Origin: DASPXK01 sp035637315
GTDB lineage: Bacteria; Chloroflexota; UBA6077; JACCZL01
DNA length: 6,082 nucleotides
NCBI GenBank assembly: GCA_035637315.1
Contig: DASPXK010000007.1
Location: forward strand, 1-6,082
Direction of reading: 5' to 3'
The notes under the pieces were generated by a model. That model did no database searches. It was not told the origin of the DNA and was given only the letters and a program-made list of their open reading frames with translations. This document shows positions 1 to 6,082 of this stretch, piece after piece (the stretch's first letter is position 1; every line of letters starts with the position of its first letter). The position numbers and the translations under genes were made by a program.

Positions 1-1
1 G

Positions 2-328
2 GTCGAGGTGGAGTACGACCCGTCAAAGGTGGCCTACGACGATCTCCTGGCTGTCTTCTGGGAGAACCACGATCCCACGACGCTCAACCGGCAGGGTCCG
101 GATGTAGGTACGCAGTACCGCTCGGCGATCTTCTTCCACACGCCCCAACAGGAGGCCGCTGCCCGAGCGTCGAAGGAGAATCTCGAGCGGTCGGGCAAAT
201 TCGCCAGGCCGATCGTGACCGAGATCACGCCCGCGTCGACTTTCTATGGAGCCGAGGAGTACCACCAGCGGTACCTCGAGAAGCGGGGACTGGCCCACTG
301 CGCGATCCCGACTCGCCCGCCGACGTAG
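2..328 (+). CDS. msrA: Peptide methionine sulfoxide reductase MsrA, 3' part (5' end outside window)
   Basis: MsrA reduces methionine-S-sulfoxide in proteins and free methionine back to methionine, repairing oxidative damage in the cytoplasm. The visible 108 residues match the C-terminal two thirds of the family. They start in the strand carrying VEVEYDP, followed by FWENHDPTTLNRQGPDVGTQYRSAI (the family hallmark block, broken only by normal substitutions), then a helix rich in Gln/Ala/Lys, ITPASTFYGAEEYHQRYLEKRG, and a tail with one cysteine (codon 299-301) in GLAHC. That cysteine sits where many short MsrA proteins carry the resolving Cys. The nucleophilic GCFW motif lies upstream of the window, so the start cannot be placed; the reading frame is open back to position 2. 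The gene ends with TAG and converges on the acetyltransferase gene, leaving 10 bp with no recognisable terminator. It is probably unrelated functionally to the minus-strand operon. Confidence 0.95.
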   Translation, partial: VEVEYDPSKVAYDDLLAVFWENHDPTTLNRQGPDVGTQYRSAIFFHTPQQEAAARASKENLERSGKFARPIVTEITPASTFYGAEEYHQRYLEKRGLAHCAIPTRPPT

Positions 329-338
329 CCGCGCTGAC

Positions 339-959
339 TCAGGCCCCGGCTGCCAGCCGCAGGCCCAGCGCGCGAGCCGCTCGCCTGGCCGTCTCTGGAC
401 CGGCCTCTTGCGCGCCGACGAACGCCAGCTCGCCGTCTGGCAGTCGCCAGAGGTAGCCGGCCAGCTTGAAGCCGGCCTTGAGAATCCCGCGCCGCGAGGC
501 CTCGTTCCGAGACTCATGGCCAATCCAGAACCATTCGACCTCGTCTAGCTCGCGCCGCACGATCTCCTGAAGTAGGAGCGGATACAGGCCCCTGCCCCGG
601 AACGCAGGCAAGGTCATGAAGTCCCACAGGTAATGCTCGCCCGGCGGCACCGTGAAGAACAGGTCGAGTCCGCCGATATGGGCCGGGCCGGTCGCCGCCC
701 AGCCGTAGGCCGCCAGCTCGCCGCCGACCCGCAGCTGGTAGAGACGGTGCCCCTCGCGGAGCCGACGAGCGACTTCCGGCTCCGGCACGTCGGCGAGCGG
801 GCCGCCCGGCGGCGTCGTGTCGATCTCCACCGCGCGAAGCGCACTTGTTCCGCCGCCCGTGCGCGTCACCAGCGCGGGTAGCTCCCAGCCTAGCCGCCAG
901 CCGTAGAAGGGTCCGGCGGCGCGGCCGGGTACGAGCGAGCGGTCCAGTCGGCCGCGCAT
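339..959 (-). CDS. GNAT-family N-acetyltransferase
   Basis: Predicted 206-residue acetyl-CoA-dependent acetyltransferase of the GNAT superfamily; the substrate is unknown. The acetyl-CoA binding motif A is visible at residues about 109-135: the beta strand YLWDFMTLPAF followed by the pyrophosphate loop RGRGLY (R121, G122, R123, G124) and the helix PLLLQEIVRREL. Motif B follows at about 143-170 (WFWIGHESRNEASRRGILKAGF), with the Asn and the small-residue helix typical of the fold, then a final strand pair YLWRL and LAFVG. The first ~50 residues are not recognisable GNAT. The ATG at 957-959 lies 12 bp after the kinase stop, so the gene is likely the last of the operon and translated by reinitiation. 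The upstream bases show no convincing Shine-Dalgarno sequence. The frame is the same as that of the kinase, separated by its TAA and four codons. The fold assignment is firm; the role is not known. Confidence 0.85.
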   Translation of the reverse strand: MRGRLDRSLVPGRAAGPFYGWRLGWELPALVTRTGGGTSALRAVEIDTTPPGGPLADVPEPEVARRLREGHRLYQLRVGGELAAYGWAATGPAHIGGLDLFFTVPPGEHYLWDFMTLPAFRGRGLYPLLLQEIVRRELDEVEWFWIGHESRNEASRRGILKAGFKLAGYLWRLPDGELAFVGAQEAGPETARRAARALGLRLAAGA

Positions 960-971
960 CTGGCGCTCGGC

Positions 972-3900
972 TTAGCCGGACCAGACTGGCAGGCTGAAGC
1001 GAAAGTCTGCCCCGCCCTCGGGCGCGTCGGCCACCCAGATGCGGCCGCCGTGATGCTCGATGATCTGCCTCGAAACGAACAGGCCCAGGCCCGTGCCGGT
1101 CCCGTCGCCGAGCCCCGGACCCTCGAGACGCCCAAACTTTTCGAAAATAACATCGCGGTGCTCGCGTGGCACGCCAGGCCCCCGATCGGCCACGCTGACC
1201 ACGACCATGCCGTCTTCCTGGCAGGCGGTTACCCGAACGCTCTCTTTCTGGGGTGAGACTCGGATCGCGTTGCTGAGCAGGTTGGTGACGACTTGCAGGA
1301 CGCGATCTCGGTCGACGCTCAGCTGAGGAAGCTCGTCGGGCACCTCGAGCCGGAGCTGAACGCCACAGCGCTCGGCGAGCGGCTCGGCAATCTGGAACGC
1401 CGTATCCACGATGGTCCGGATATGGTGCGGCTCTCGGGCTAGCTCCAGTTGGCCGGACTCGATCCGTGACAGGTCCAGCAGTTGCTCGATCAGTCGGGTC
1501 AGTCGCTCGCTTTCCTCGTTGATGATCTTTGCAAAGCCGCGCTCCTGCGCGACGTCCAGACCTTCATAGGTGAGCAGGATCTCGGAGAACGAGCGAATCG
1601 ACGTGAGCGGGGTCCGAAACTCGTGCGCGACAACCGACAGGAATTCCGACTTCAGGCGGTCGATCTCCTTCAGGCGATCGTTGGCTCGCTCTAGCTCGGT
1701 GGTACGCTCGTGGACCTTGCGGTCCAGGTCCAGGCTCAGTTGGCGCAGCTCCTCGTAGAGCTGAGCGTTCTTGATGGCGCCACCGACCTGGTTGGCGACC
1801 ACCTGGACCAACTGCAAGAGCTCAGGCGAGAAGTACACCAGATTATGGGCCGAATAGGCGAAGATAACGCCGAGCGTCGATTCACCCGAAAAGATCGGCA
1901 CGACTACATATGAGCGAAACGGCTCGCGGACCTGCCCAGCTCGCGCATCCGAGTCCTGCGAGGTGACCACGCGGCCCTCGCGGAGACCGCGAACGGCGGC
2001 CGAGCTGGCCGCGAACTCGCCTTCGAGACGCCCGTCGGGCTTGGCGATGAGGACCTCGACCCCATCCAAGTTGAACTCCTCGGTCAGCAACTGCTGCACG
2101 GCCTGGACGATCTGCGGCTGGGCCAGCGACGAAGAGAGGCGCGTGGATGCCTCATAGAGGATGGACAGCTCGCGAACGCGCCGACCGAGGTCCTCGCGGC
2201 TCTGCTCGAGCGACAGCGAGACCTCGCCGAAGGCGTCGATGATCTTCTCCAGCTCGGGTTCGCGCTGTTTGACGCAGCTATCCACCAAGACTCGCGCCGA
2301 GGCTGGCCCGAGCGAGCCAGCGAGCTCACGCTCGACGAACGCGATCAAGTCCGCGTGTTGGGTCCAGGGAACTTCGGCGCCGGACCCGATCCCCCGCTGC
2401 GCCAGGAAGTCCTGGATCAGCCAGGCGGCCTTGGGAGCGCCGATGAAGGGGGCCATGAGCGCTTCGAGCTCGCCTGCCAGGTTGCCAGCGAGGGCAGGCG
2501 GCGCGGCTTCGCCGCGCTCGCCAGAGAAGCAGTCCACGAACTTGCGCGCCTGGACCAGCTCGTCGCCTTCAGGTGGTAGGTAAAGCGAGCCGACGAGCAG
2601 GCCGCCAAGATTCAGCAGCAAGCTCCAGAAGAGAGCGTGGCTCCAGGTGTCGAGCCCCTCCAGCCCGAACAGCGCGGACGGGCGGAGCATCCGCAGTCCG
2701 AACAGGCCTTGGTCGACCAGCTCCGGCGGCAGGACCTTCGCCTGCGCCAGGGCCGGGACCACCAGGGTATACGTCCAGACCGCGAAGCCGAGGCTCAGCC
2801 CGATCATCGCGCCCCGTCGGCTGACCCGGTGGAGGTACAGTCCGCCGATGATCGCCGGCGCGAACTGGAAGGCCGCGACGAACGACACTAGACCCAGGTT
2901 GACCAGGGTGTTCGACTCGCCGACCAGCCGGAAGCAGAGGTACCCGAGCATGATCACGGCGACGATTCCGACCCGTCGGCCGTTGAGCAGCCAGCGCGAG
3001 ACGTCGCGGCCGACGCCAAGCTTGACCACCAGAGGCACGACCAGGTTGTTGAGGACGACCGTCGAGACCGCGACCGATTCCACCACCAGCATGGCCGTCG
3101 CAGCCGACAGGCCACCGATGAACGCGAACAGCGCCAGGCCCGGCTGGCCGTAATAGATCGGTAGGGTCAGCACGAAGAAGTCGCTCTGGAGCGGCTGTCG
3201 CCCGAAGGTCAGGACGCCGGCGAAGGCGATCGGGAGCACGAACAAGTTGATCGCCAGCAGGTAGAGCGGGAACAGCCACATCGCCTTTCGGACATGGTCT
3301 TCCGCAACGTTCTCGACGACGGCGACGTGAAACTGGCGGGGCAGGAACATGACTGCCATGGCGCTCAGGGCGGTGACCGACATCCAGGAGGCGAAGCTGG
3401 TCGAGCTGGGGTTGTTGAGGACGAACAGATCGCGGTACTGGGGCACGGCGGCCGCCCGGCTGAAGATCTCGCCGAAGCCGCCGTAGACGCCGAACGTCAC
3501 GAACACCCCGACCGAAACGAAGGCCAGCAGTTTGACGACCGACTCGAAGGCCACCGCCGCTACCATCCCCTCGTGGCGCTCGGATGGCGCCAGGTGGCGA
3601 GCCCCGAACATGATTCCGAATACCGACATGAACGCCGCGATGAGGAAGGCTGTATCCACGCTCAGGCCCGCCAGCTGTGGGGGCGGCAGATCGGCAGGCC
3701 AGAACGCCGTCTCCAGGATCTCAAACGTGCTGGAGACTGCCTTGAGCTGAAGCGCCGTGTACGGCATGATGCCGACCACAATCGCCACGGTCACCAGCAT
3801 TCCCAGCGCGGTGCTGTTGCCGTAGCGCGAGCTGAGGAAGTCCGCGATGGTGGTCAGATTGTTTTCCTTGGCGATGCGGATGATCTTGCGCAAGAGCGAC

Positions 3901-4145
3901 CACCAGGTCAGCGCGATCAGCGTCGGGCCCAGATAGACAGGCAAGAAGCCGAGGCCTGTCTCGGCCGCCCTGCCGACGCTGCCGTAGAACGTCCAGGCCG
4001 TGCAGTAGACCGCCAGGGAAAGCGAGTAGATGTATGGATTGGCGATCCAGCTTCGCCCGCGCTCGCGCTGCTTGTCGGCAAAGAACGCGATGCCGAACAA
4101 CAGGGCCAGGTACAGTCCTGAGACGGCCAGCGCTAGGACATACAT
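972..4145 (-). CDS. Sodium:solute symporter-coupled sensor histidine kinase (CbrA/CrbS-like, SSS-STAC-GAF-HisKA-HATPase)
   Basis: A 1057-residue inner-membrane sensor kinase whose input domain is a transporter. Residues 1-525 form an SSS-family domain with about 13 membrane segments (for example 3-22, 38-58, 65-85, 113-135, 163-182, 194-220). It has the family motif ADFLSSRYG (101-109) and the helix GGLSAATAMLVVESVAVST (344-362), which aligns with the sodium-site helix of PutP/vSGLT. A STAC segment follows at about 555-625 (ERELAGSLGPASARVLVDS). A GAF domain spans about 655-795, then a coiled coil at 796-830 leads to the HisKA H-box VVAHEFRTPL with phosphoacceptor H841. The catalytic domain is intact: N-box NLLSNAI (N955, N959), G1 box DRGPG (987-991), F-box FEKFG (1001), G2 box GTGTGLGL (1015-1022). 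Related kinases (CbrA, CrbS) control amino-acid or acetate use and often carry PAS, not GAF. No receiver domain or response regulator is seen here. The start is certain: an in-frame TAG lies two codons upstream and TM1 begins at once. The ligand is unknown. Confidence 0.95.
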   Translation of the reverse strand: MYVLALAVSGLYLALLFGIAFFADKQRERGRSWIANPYIYSLSLAVYCTAWTFYGSVGRAAETGLGFLPVYLGPTLIALTWWSLLRKIIRIAKENNLTTIADFLSSRYGNSTALGMLVTVAIVVGIMPYTALQLKAVSSTFEILETAFWPADLPPPQLAGLSVDTAFLIAAFMSVFGIMFGARHLAPSERHEGMVAAVAFESVVKLLAFVSVGVFVTFGVYGGFGEIFSRAAAVPQYRDLFVLNNPSSTSFASWMSVTALSAMAVMFLPRQFHVAVVENVAEDHVRKAMWLFPLYLLAINLFVLPIAFAGVLTFGRQPLQSDFFVLTLPIYYGQPGLALFAFIGGLSAATAMLVVESVAVSTVVLNNLVVPLVVKLGVGRDVSRWLLNGRRVGIVAVIMLGYLCFRLVGESNTLVNLGLVSFVAAFQFAPAIIGGLYLHRVSRRGAMIGLSLGFAVWTYTLVVPALAQAKVLPPELVDQGLFGLRMLRPSALFGLEGLDTWSHALFWSLLLNLGGLLVGSLYLPPEGDELVQARKFVDCFSGERGEAAPPALAGNLAGELEALMAPFIGAPKAAWLIQDFLAQRGIGSGAEVPWTQHADLIAFVERELAGSLGPASARVLVDSCVKQREPELEKIIDAFGEVSLSLEQSREDLGRRVRELSILYEASTRLSSSLAQPQIVQAVQQLLTEEFNLDGVEVLIAKPDGRLEGEFAASSAAVRGLREGRVVTSQDSDARAGQVREPFRSYVVVPIFSGESTLGVIFAYSAHNLVYFSPELLQLVQVVANQVGGAIKNAQLYEELRQLSLDLDRKVHERTTELERANDRLKEIDRLKSEFLSVVAHEFRTPLTSIRSFSEILLTYEGLDVAQERGFAKIINEESERLTRLIEQLLDLSRIESGQLELAREPHHIRTIVDTAFQIAEPLAERCGVQLRLEVPDELPQLSVDRDRVLQVVTNLLSNAIRVSPQKESVRVTACQEDGMVVVSVADRGPGVPREHRDVIFEKFGRLEGPGLGDGTGTGLGLFVSRQIIEHHGGRIWVADAPEGGADFRFSLPVWSG

Positions 4146-4150
4146 GCTCT

Positions 4151-4287
4151 AATGAGGGATGAGGAATGAGGAATGAAGAATGAGGAATGGGACGACGTCG
4201 TCGACAGGTTCTGTGCTGCTCTATTGCTCATTCGCATCCGACGTCCCTCATTGCTCATTCCTCATTCCTCGTCCCTCATTCCTCAGT
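4151..4287. repeat. Inverted arrays of a 7-bp repeat (AATGAGG / CCTCATT) in the operon gap
   Basis: The left array runs 4151-4185 as five head-to-tail heptads (AATGAGG, GATGAGG, AATGAGG, AATGAAG, AATGAGG) with a decayed sixth, AATGGGA, at 4186-4192. The right array runs 4246-4287 as six heptads of the complementary unit (CCTCATT, GCTCATT, CCTCATT, CCTCGTC, CCTCATT, CCTCAGT); a stray GCTCATT also lies at 4226-4232. Aligning 4151-4185 with the reverse complement of 4246-4280 gives 32 of 35 identical positions, around a 60-bp spacer. The right array encodes the last residues (T-E-E) and the TGA stop of the small membrane gene, and the left array ends 5 bp before the kinase ATG. In the minus-strand transcript the arms could form a long hairpin. 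Similar short heptad arrays occur between genes in various bacterial genomes, but I cannot match this one to a named family. No target-site duplication or transposase is visible. Confidence 0.88.
4191..4202. promoter_or_regulatory. 12-bp perfect palindrome in the repeat spacer, possible operator or structural tip
   Basis: GACGACGTCGTC is identical to its own reverse complement and sits in the 60-bp spacer between the heptad arrays. Its core GACGTC recurs at 4240-4245, directly beside the right array, and another 6-bp palindrome GTCGAC overlaps at 4200-4205. It is the only perfect palindrome of this length I noticed in the noncoding gap ahead of the kinase gene, so it could be a regulator binding site. 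In G+C-rich DNA such palindromes also arise by chance, or it may simply be part of the repeat element. No -35/-10 pair could be assigned nearby. Confidence 0.25.
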
Positions 4288-4464
4288 CCGTGACAGCAGC
4301 CAGGCTGCGCCGACGCCTAACAGCCAGAGCGCGAACAGGTAGACGTAGAGGAGTGGAACACCCGAGACCAAAACCGGCTGGTTCGCCACGTTCACGAGTG
4401 GATAGCCGAGCAACAACACGCCTACGATCAAGGCGATCAGGGACGCGCGCTCCCGCGGTCGCAT
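4276..4464 (-). CDS. Small two-helix membrane protein associated with the symporter-kinase
   Basis: A 62-residue protein with a basic start (MRPRERAS), a first hydrophobic helix at about 9-25 (LIALIVGVLLLGYPLVN), a short polar turn containing NVANQP, and a second helix at about 33-56 ending in LLSRTEE. The basic N-terminus and the short linker suggest both ends face the cytoplasm. The size, the Pro-containing first helix and the GVPLLYVYLF segment recall DUF3311-type and other small proteins encoded just before SSS transporters; Pseudomonas cbrA is likewise preceded by a small membrane-protein gene, cbrX. I therefore infer an accessory or stabilising subunit for the downstream symporter-kinase. 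The ATG at 4462-4464 follows the exonuclease stop by 2 bp, which suggests translational coupling; the Shine-Dalgarno match is weak. Its last three codons and stop come from the heptad repeat, so the original C-terminus may have been replaced. Family assignment is tentative. Confidence 0.78.
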   Translation of the reverse strand: MRPRERASLIALIVGVLLLGYPLVNVANQPVLVSGVPLLYVYLFALWLLGVGAAWLLSRTEE

Positions 4465-4466
4465 GG

Positions 4467-6082
4467 CTACCAGCTCAGCTCAGCGCGCACCGCGCCCACG
4501 AGCTTGCGAATCAGATCGCCGCTCTGAAGCTCCAGAGCCGGCCCTAACGTCTCGATCCCGCGTCGCTGCAGGACCTCGAGAAGCCGGATGAGTATTTCGG
4601 CCGTCGTTAGCGCGTCCCCCAGGGCCGTATGGCGATCGACGACGGCCAGGCCGAAACGAGCCGCGATCTCCTCCACGTTGTAACCGCCCCAGGACGGGAA
4701 CAACGAGCAGCTCAACAGCAACGTGTCGAGCACCGCGGCTTGTCGAATCGCCGGGCGGCCCATCGTGCCCAGGCGTGAGTTCAGGAACGCAAGATCAAAG
4801 GCCGCCAGGTGAGCGACGAGCACGCTGTGGCCCACGAACTCGATGAAGCGCGGCAGCACGTCGTCTAACGCGGGCTGGCCCGCCACGAGCTCGTCCGTGA
4901 TGCCATGGATCTTCGTCGACAGTCGCGGGATCCGACGCCCGGGATTGACGAGCGAGTGGAGATGGTCCTCCGGGATGACCCGCCCACCCCGCACGCGAAC
5001 GGCGCCGATCGACACGACCTCGTCGCGCCCGGGCTCCAGCCCGGTTGTCTCCAGATCGAAGACGACGTATGACAGATCGGCCAGGCGTGCCTCAGGGTGC
5101 GCGGCGAGCGCCGCAAGACGCTCGGACCGATCCTCGGCCCTTGGCCCTGGCTCATAGAAGCCGCCCCGGCCGAGGAGTGCCAGCACCTGCTGGCCGACCG
5201 CGTCCCCATCGCGGCCTGGGTCAGGGGGCGTGGTCGCCTGACTGGCCGGCAGCGAGAGCACCAACGCGCATCCCTTCGGCCCGCCGCGCACCCATAGCTC
5301 TCCATGATGCTCCCTGACCACGTCGCGCACGCTCCGCCCAGGCTGGCCATCCTCGAGGGGTATGTCGAAGAGCTGCTCCTCGGCCAGCCCATCCTGCTCC
5401 ACCTCCAGGCGTGGCAGCTCGATGGCTAGCTCGAGCAGGCTGGCGCTTACGCGCCGCCAACGCAGGCTCAAATTGGCGCGCTGCGGGGCTCGCGCCACCG
5501 CCAGCTCGAGCAGACGACGAGTGACCTGCAGGAGCGCCAGACGGTCGCCGCGGACGATGAGCGGTTCGCCGCCGGTGGAGATGCGCTGGCCACGCGCGGC
5601 CAGCGCCGGCCCCAACTCGGCCGCGGCCCACTCCGCGAGCTCTGAGACGCGCACATCATCGCCAGTCCAGCTTGGGGCCAGGGCGCCGACGGCCTGGGCA
5701 TGGATCGCGTCCAGCTCATCAGCCAGCCGCTCGGCGTCGCGCTGGAGGACTTCCAGGAATGTCCGGCGTTGCGGCTCCGCCAGATCGTCGTAGGCGCGCA
5801 GGATCTCGGCGGCCGATAACAGCGACGTGGCCTGGCCCCGCAGGCGCCTGACGCTCGCGTCGAGAAATTGGCCTCGTGAGCGGTCCACGGATACCTGCTG
5901 GGTGACGTCTCGAAGCACGAAGACGTAGTGGGCCTGCCCCTGATCATCGAGCGCGAGCGTGGCGCTGACCTGGACCGTGGCGCCACCTGGTAGCGCCAGC
6001 GTGCCTCGCTCGAGCCGTTGGCCCTGCTGTGAGCCACCAGTTGCCGCGCCGAGCGATTCGACCAGTGGGCGCAGCATGGCCG
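4467..6082 (-). CDS. PAS/pseudo-histidine-kinase fused to DEDDh (DnaQ-like) 3'-5' exonuclease, 5' end outside window
   Basis: The visible part is 538 codons and remains open at the window edge; the first visible ATG (6075-6077) falls inside a PAS-like domain, so the true start is upstream. Numbering from that ATG, residues 1-62 are the end of a PAS domain (HYVFVLRDVTQQ). Residues 68-130 resemble a HisKA dimerisation helix but read FLDASVRRLRGQ where a kinase has FL..(S)HELRTP: the phosphoacceptor position is R77. Residues 170-278 keep the outline of a HATPase domain, but the N-box asparagines are R188 and L192 and no DxGxG or GxGLGL box is present. Residues 335-505 form a DnaQ-type exonuclease with all catalytic residues: D341 and E343 (FDLETTGL), D428 (AHLAAFDLAFL), H483 and D488 (HTALGDA). 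It should degrade single-stranded DNA, RNA or small nucleotides from the 3' end using two metal ions. It is not expected to be the replicative proofreading subunit. It heads the visible operon and is 2 bp from the small membrane gene. Confidence 0.93.
   Translation of the reverse strand, partial: AMLRPLVESLGAATGGSQQGQRLERGTLALPGGATVQVSATLALDDQGQAHYVFVLRDVTQQVSVDRSRGQFLDASVRRLRGQATSLLSAAEILRAYDDLAEPQRRTFLEVLQRDAERLADELDAIHAQAVGALAPSWTGDDVRVSELAEWAAAELGPALAARGQRISTGGEPLIVRGDRLALLQVTRRLLELAVARAPQRANLSLRWRRVSASLLELAIELPRLEVEQDGLAEEQLFDIPLEDGQPGRSVRDVVREHHGELWVRGGPKGCALVLSLPASQATTPPDPGRDGDAVGQQVLALLGRGGFYEPGPRAEDRSERLAALAAHPEARLADLSYVVFDLETTGLEPGRDEVVSIGAVRVRGGRVIPEDHLHSLVNPGRRIPRLSTKIHGITDELVAGQPALDDVLPRFIEFVGHSVLVAHLAAFDLAFLNSRLGTMGRPAIRQAAVLDTLLLSCSLFPSWGGYNVEEIAARFGLAVVDRHTALGDALTTAEILIRLLEVLQRRGIETLGPALELQSGDLIRKLVGAVRAELSW

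Noticed and set aside
2..328. Truncated msrA pseudogene
   Set aside because: The frame is open to the window edge and the family motifs are intact, so the missing catalytic N-terminus is explained by the window boundary.
329..338. Bidirectional terminator between the convergent msrA and acetyltransferase genes
   Set aside because: Only 10 bp separate the stop codons, with no stem-loop plus T-run; a 5-bp stem near 347-359 lies in coding sequence and is too weak.
2569..3279. 236-codon open frame on the minus strand in another frame of the kinase gene
   Set aside because: Its translation is Arg/Pro/Gly/Ala-rich without domains, and it overlaps the clear symporter reading frame.
3294..4121. 275-codon open frame on the plus strand opposite the symporter domain
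   Set aside because: It is antisense to a well-supported membrane domain and its translation is a charged, low-complexity Arg/Asp/His/Gln mix with no recognisable fold, as expected for a shadow frame in G+C-rich DNA.
4193..4245. Promoter for the kinase gene in the spacer of the inverted repeat
   Set aside because: No minus-strand -35/-10 pair with acceptable match and spacing could be picked out by eye.
4151..4287. CRISPR array
   Set aside because: The units are 7 bp, contiguous and in two opposing orientations; there are no unique spacers between repeats and no cas genes.
4173..4547. 124-codon plus-strand frame starting in the heptad array
   Set aside because: The GAGGAATG repeats imitate a Shine-Dalgarno plus ATG, but the product is low complexity and runs antisense to the small membrane gene and the exonuclease end.
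4467..6082. Replicative DNA polymerase III epsilon subunit (dnaQ)
   Set aside because: The nuclease domain is DnaQ-like, but the large PAS/kinase-like N-terminal region and the sensor-kinase neighbours do not fit the ~240-residue proofreading subunit.

Overview
This is a G+C-rich bacterial window with five protein genes packed almost end to end, of which two run off the window edges. One gene (msrA, 3' part) lies on the plus strand. The other four lie on the minus strand and read as one operon, in transcription order: a PAS/pseudo-histidine-kinase/exonuclease fusion (4467-6082, 5' end outside the window), a 62-residue two-helix membrane protein (4276-4464), a 1057-residue sodium:solute-symporter-coupled sensor histidine kinase (972-4145), and a GNAT acetyltransferase (339-959). 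Gaps are 2 bp, 130 bp and 12 bp. The host cannot be named from this sequence. The CbrA/CrbS-like kinase suggests a proteobacterium or a related, perhaps uncultivated, high-G+C Gram-negative lineage. Shine-Dalgarno sequences are weak throughout.

Region by region: 2-328 is the C-terminal two thirds of peptide methionine sulfoxide reductase A, which converges on the acetyltransferase with only 10 bp between the stop codons. Positions 972-4145 encode a transporter-like membrane domain, a STAC segment, a GAF domain, a coiled coil and an intact HisKA/HATPase kinase core. The only sizeable noncoding stretch, 4146-4275, holds an unusual structure: two facing arrays of a 7-bp unit (AATGAGG on the left, its complement on the right) that form an imperfect inverted repeat of 35 bp per arm. 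One arm contains the stop codon of the small membrane gene and the other ends 5 bp before the kinase start codon. Upstream, 4467-6082 encodes a protein in which a DEDDh (DnaQ-type) exonuclease with all five catalytic residues is fused to a sensor-kinase-like module. In that module the phosphoacceptor histidine is replaced by arginine and the ATP-binding boxes are eroded.

Working model (inference): the symporter-kinase senses or transports a nutrient at the membrane, with the small membrane protein as accessory subunit. The exonuclease fusion, which resembles a kinase but should not phosphorylate, may be a companion that links the same signal to nucleic-acid or nucleotide turnover. No response regulator is visible in the window. 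The main points of interest are the dead-kinase/live-nuclease fusion beside an active sensor kinase, and the heptad hairpin placed where it could control translation of the kinase.
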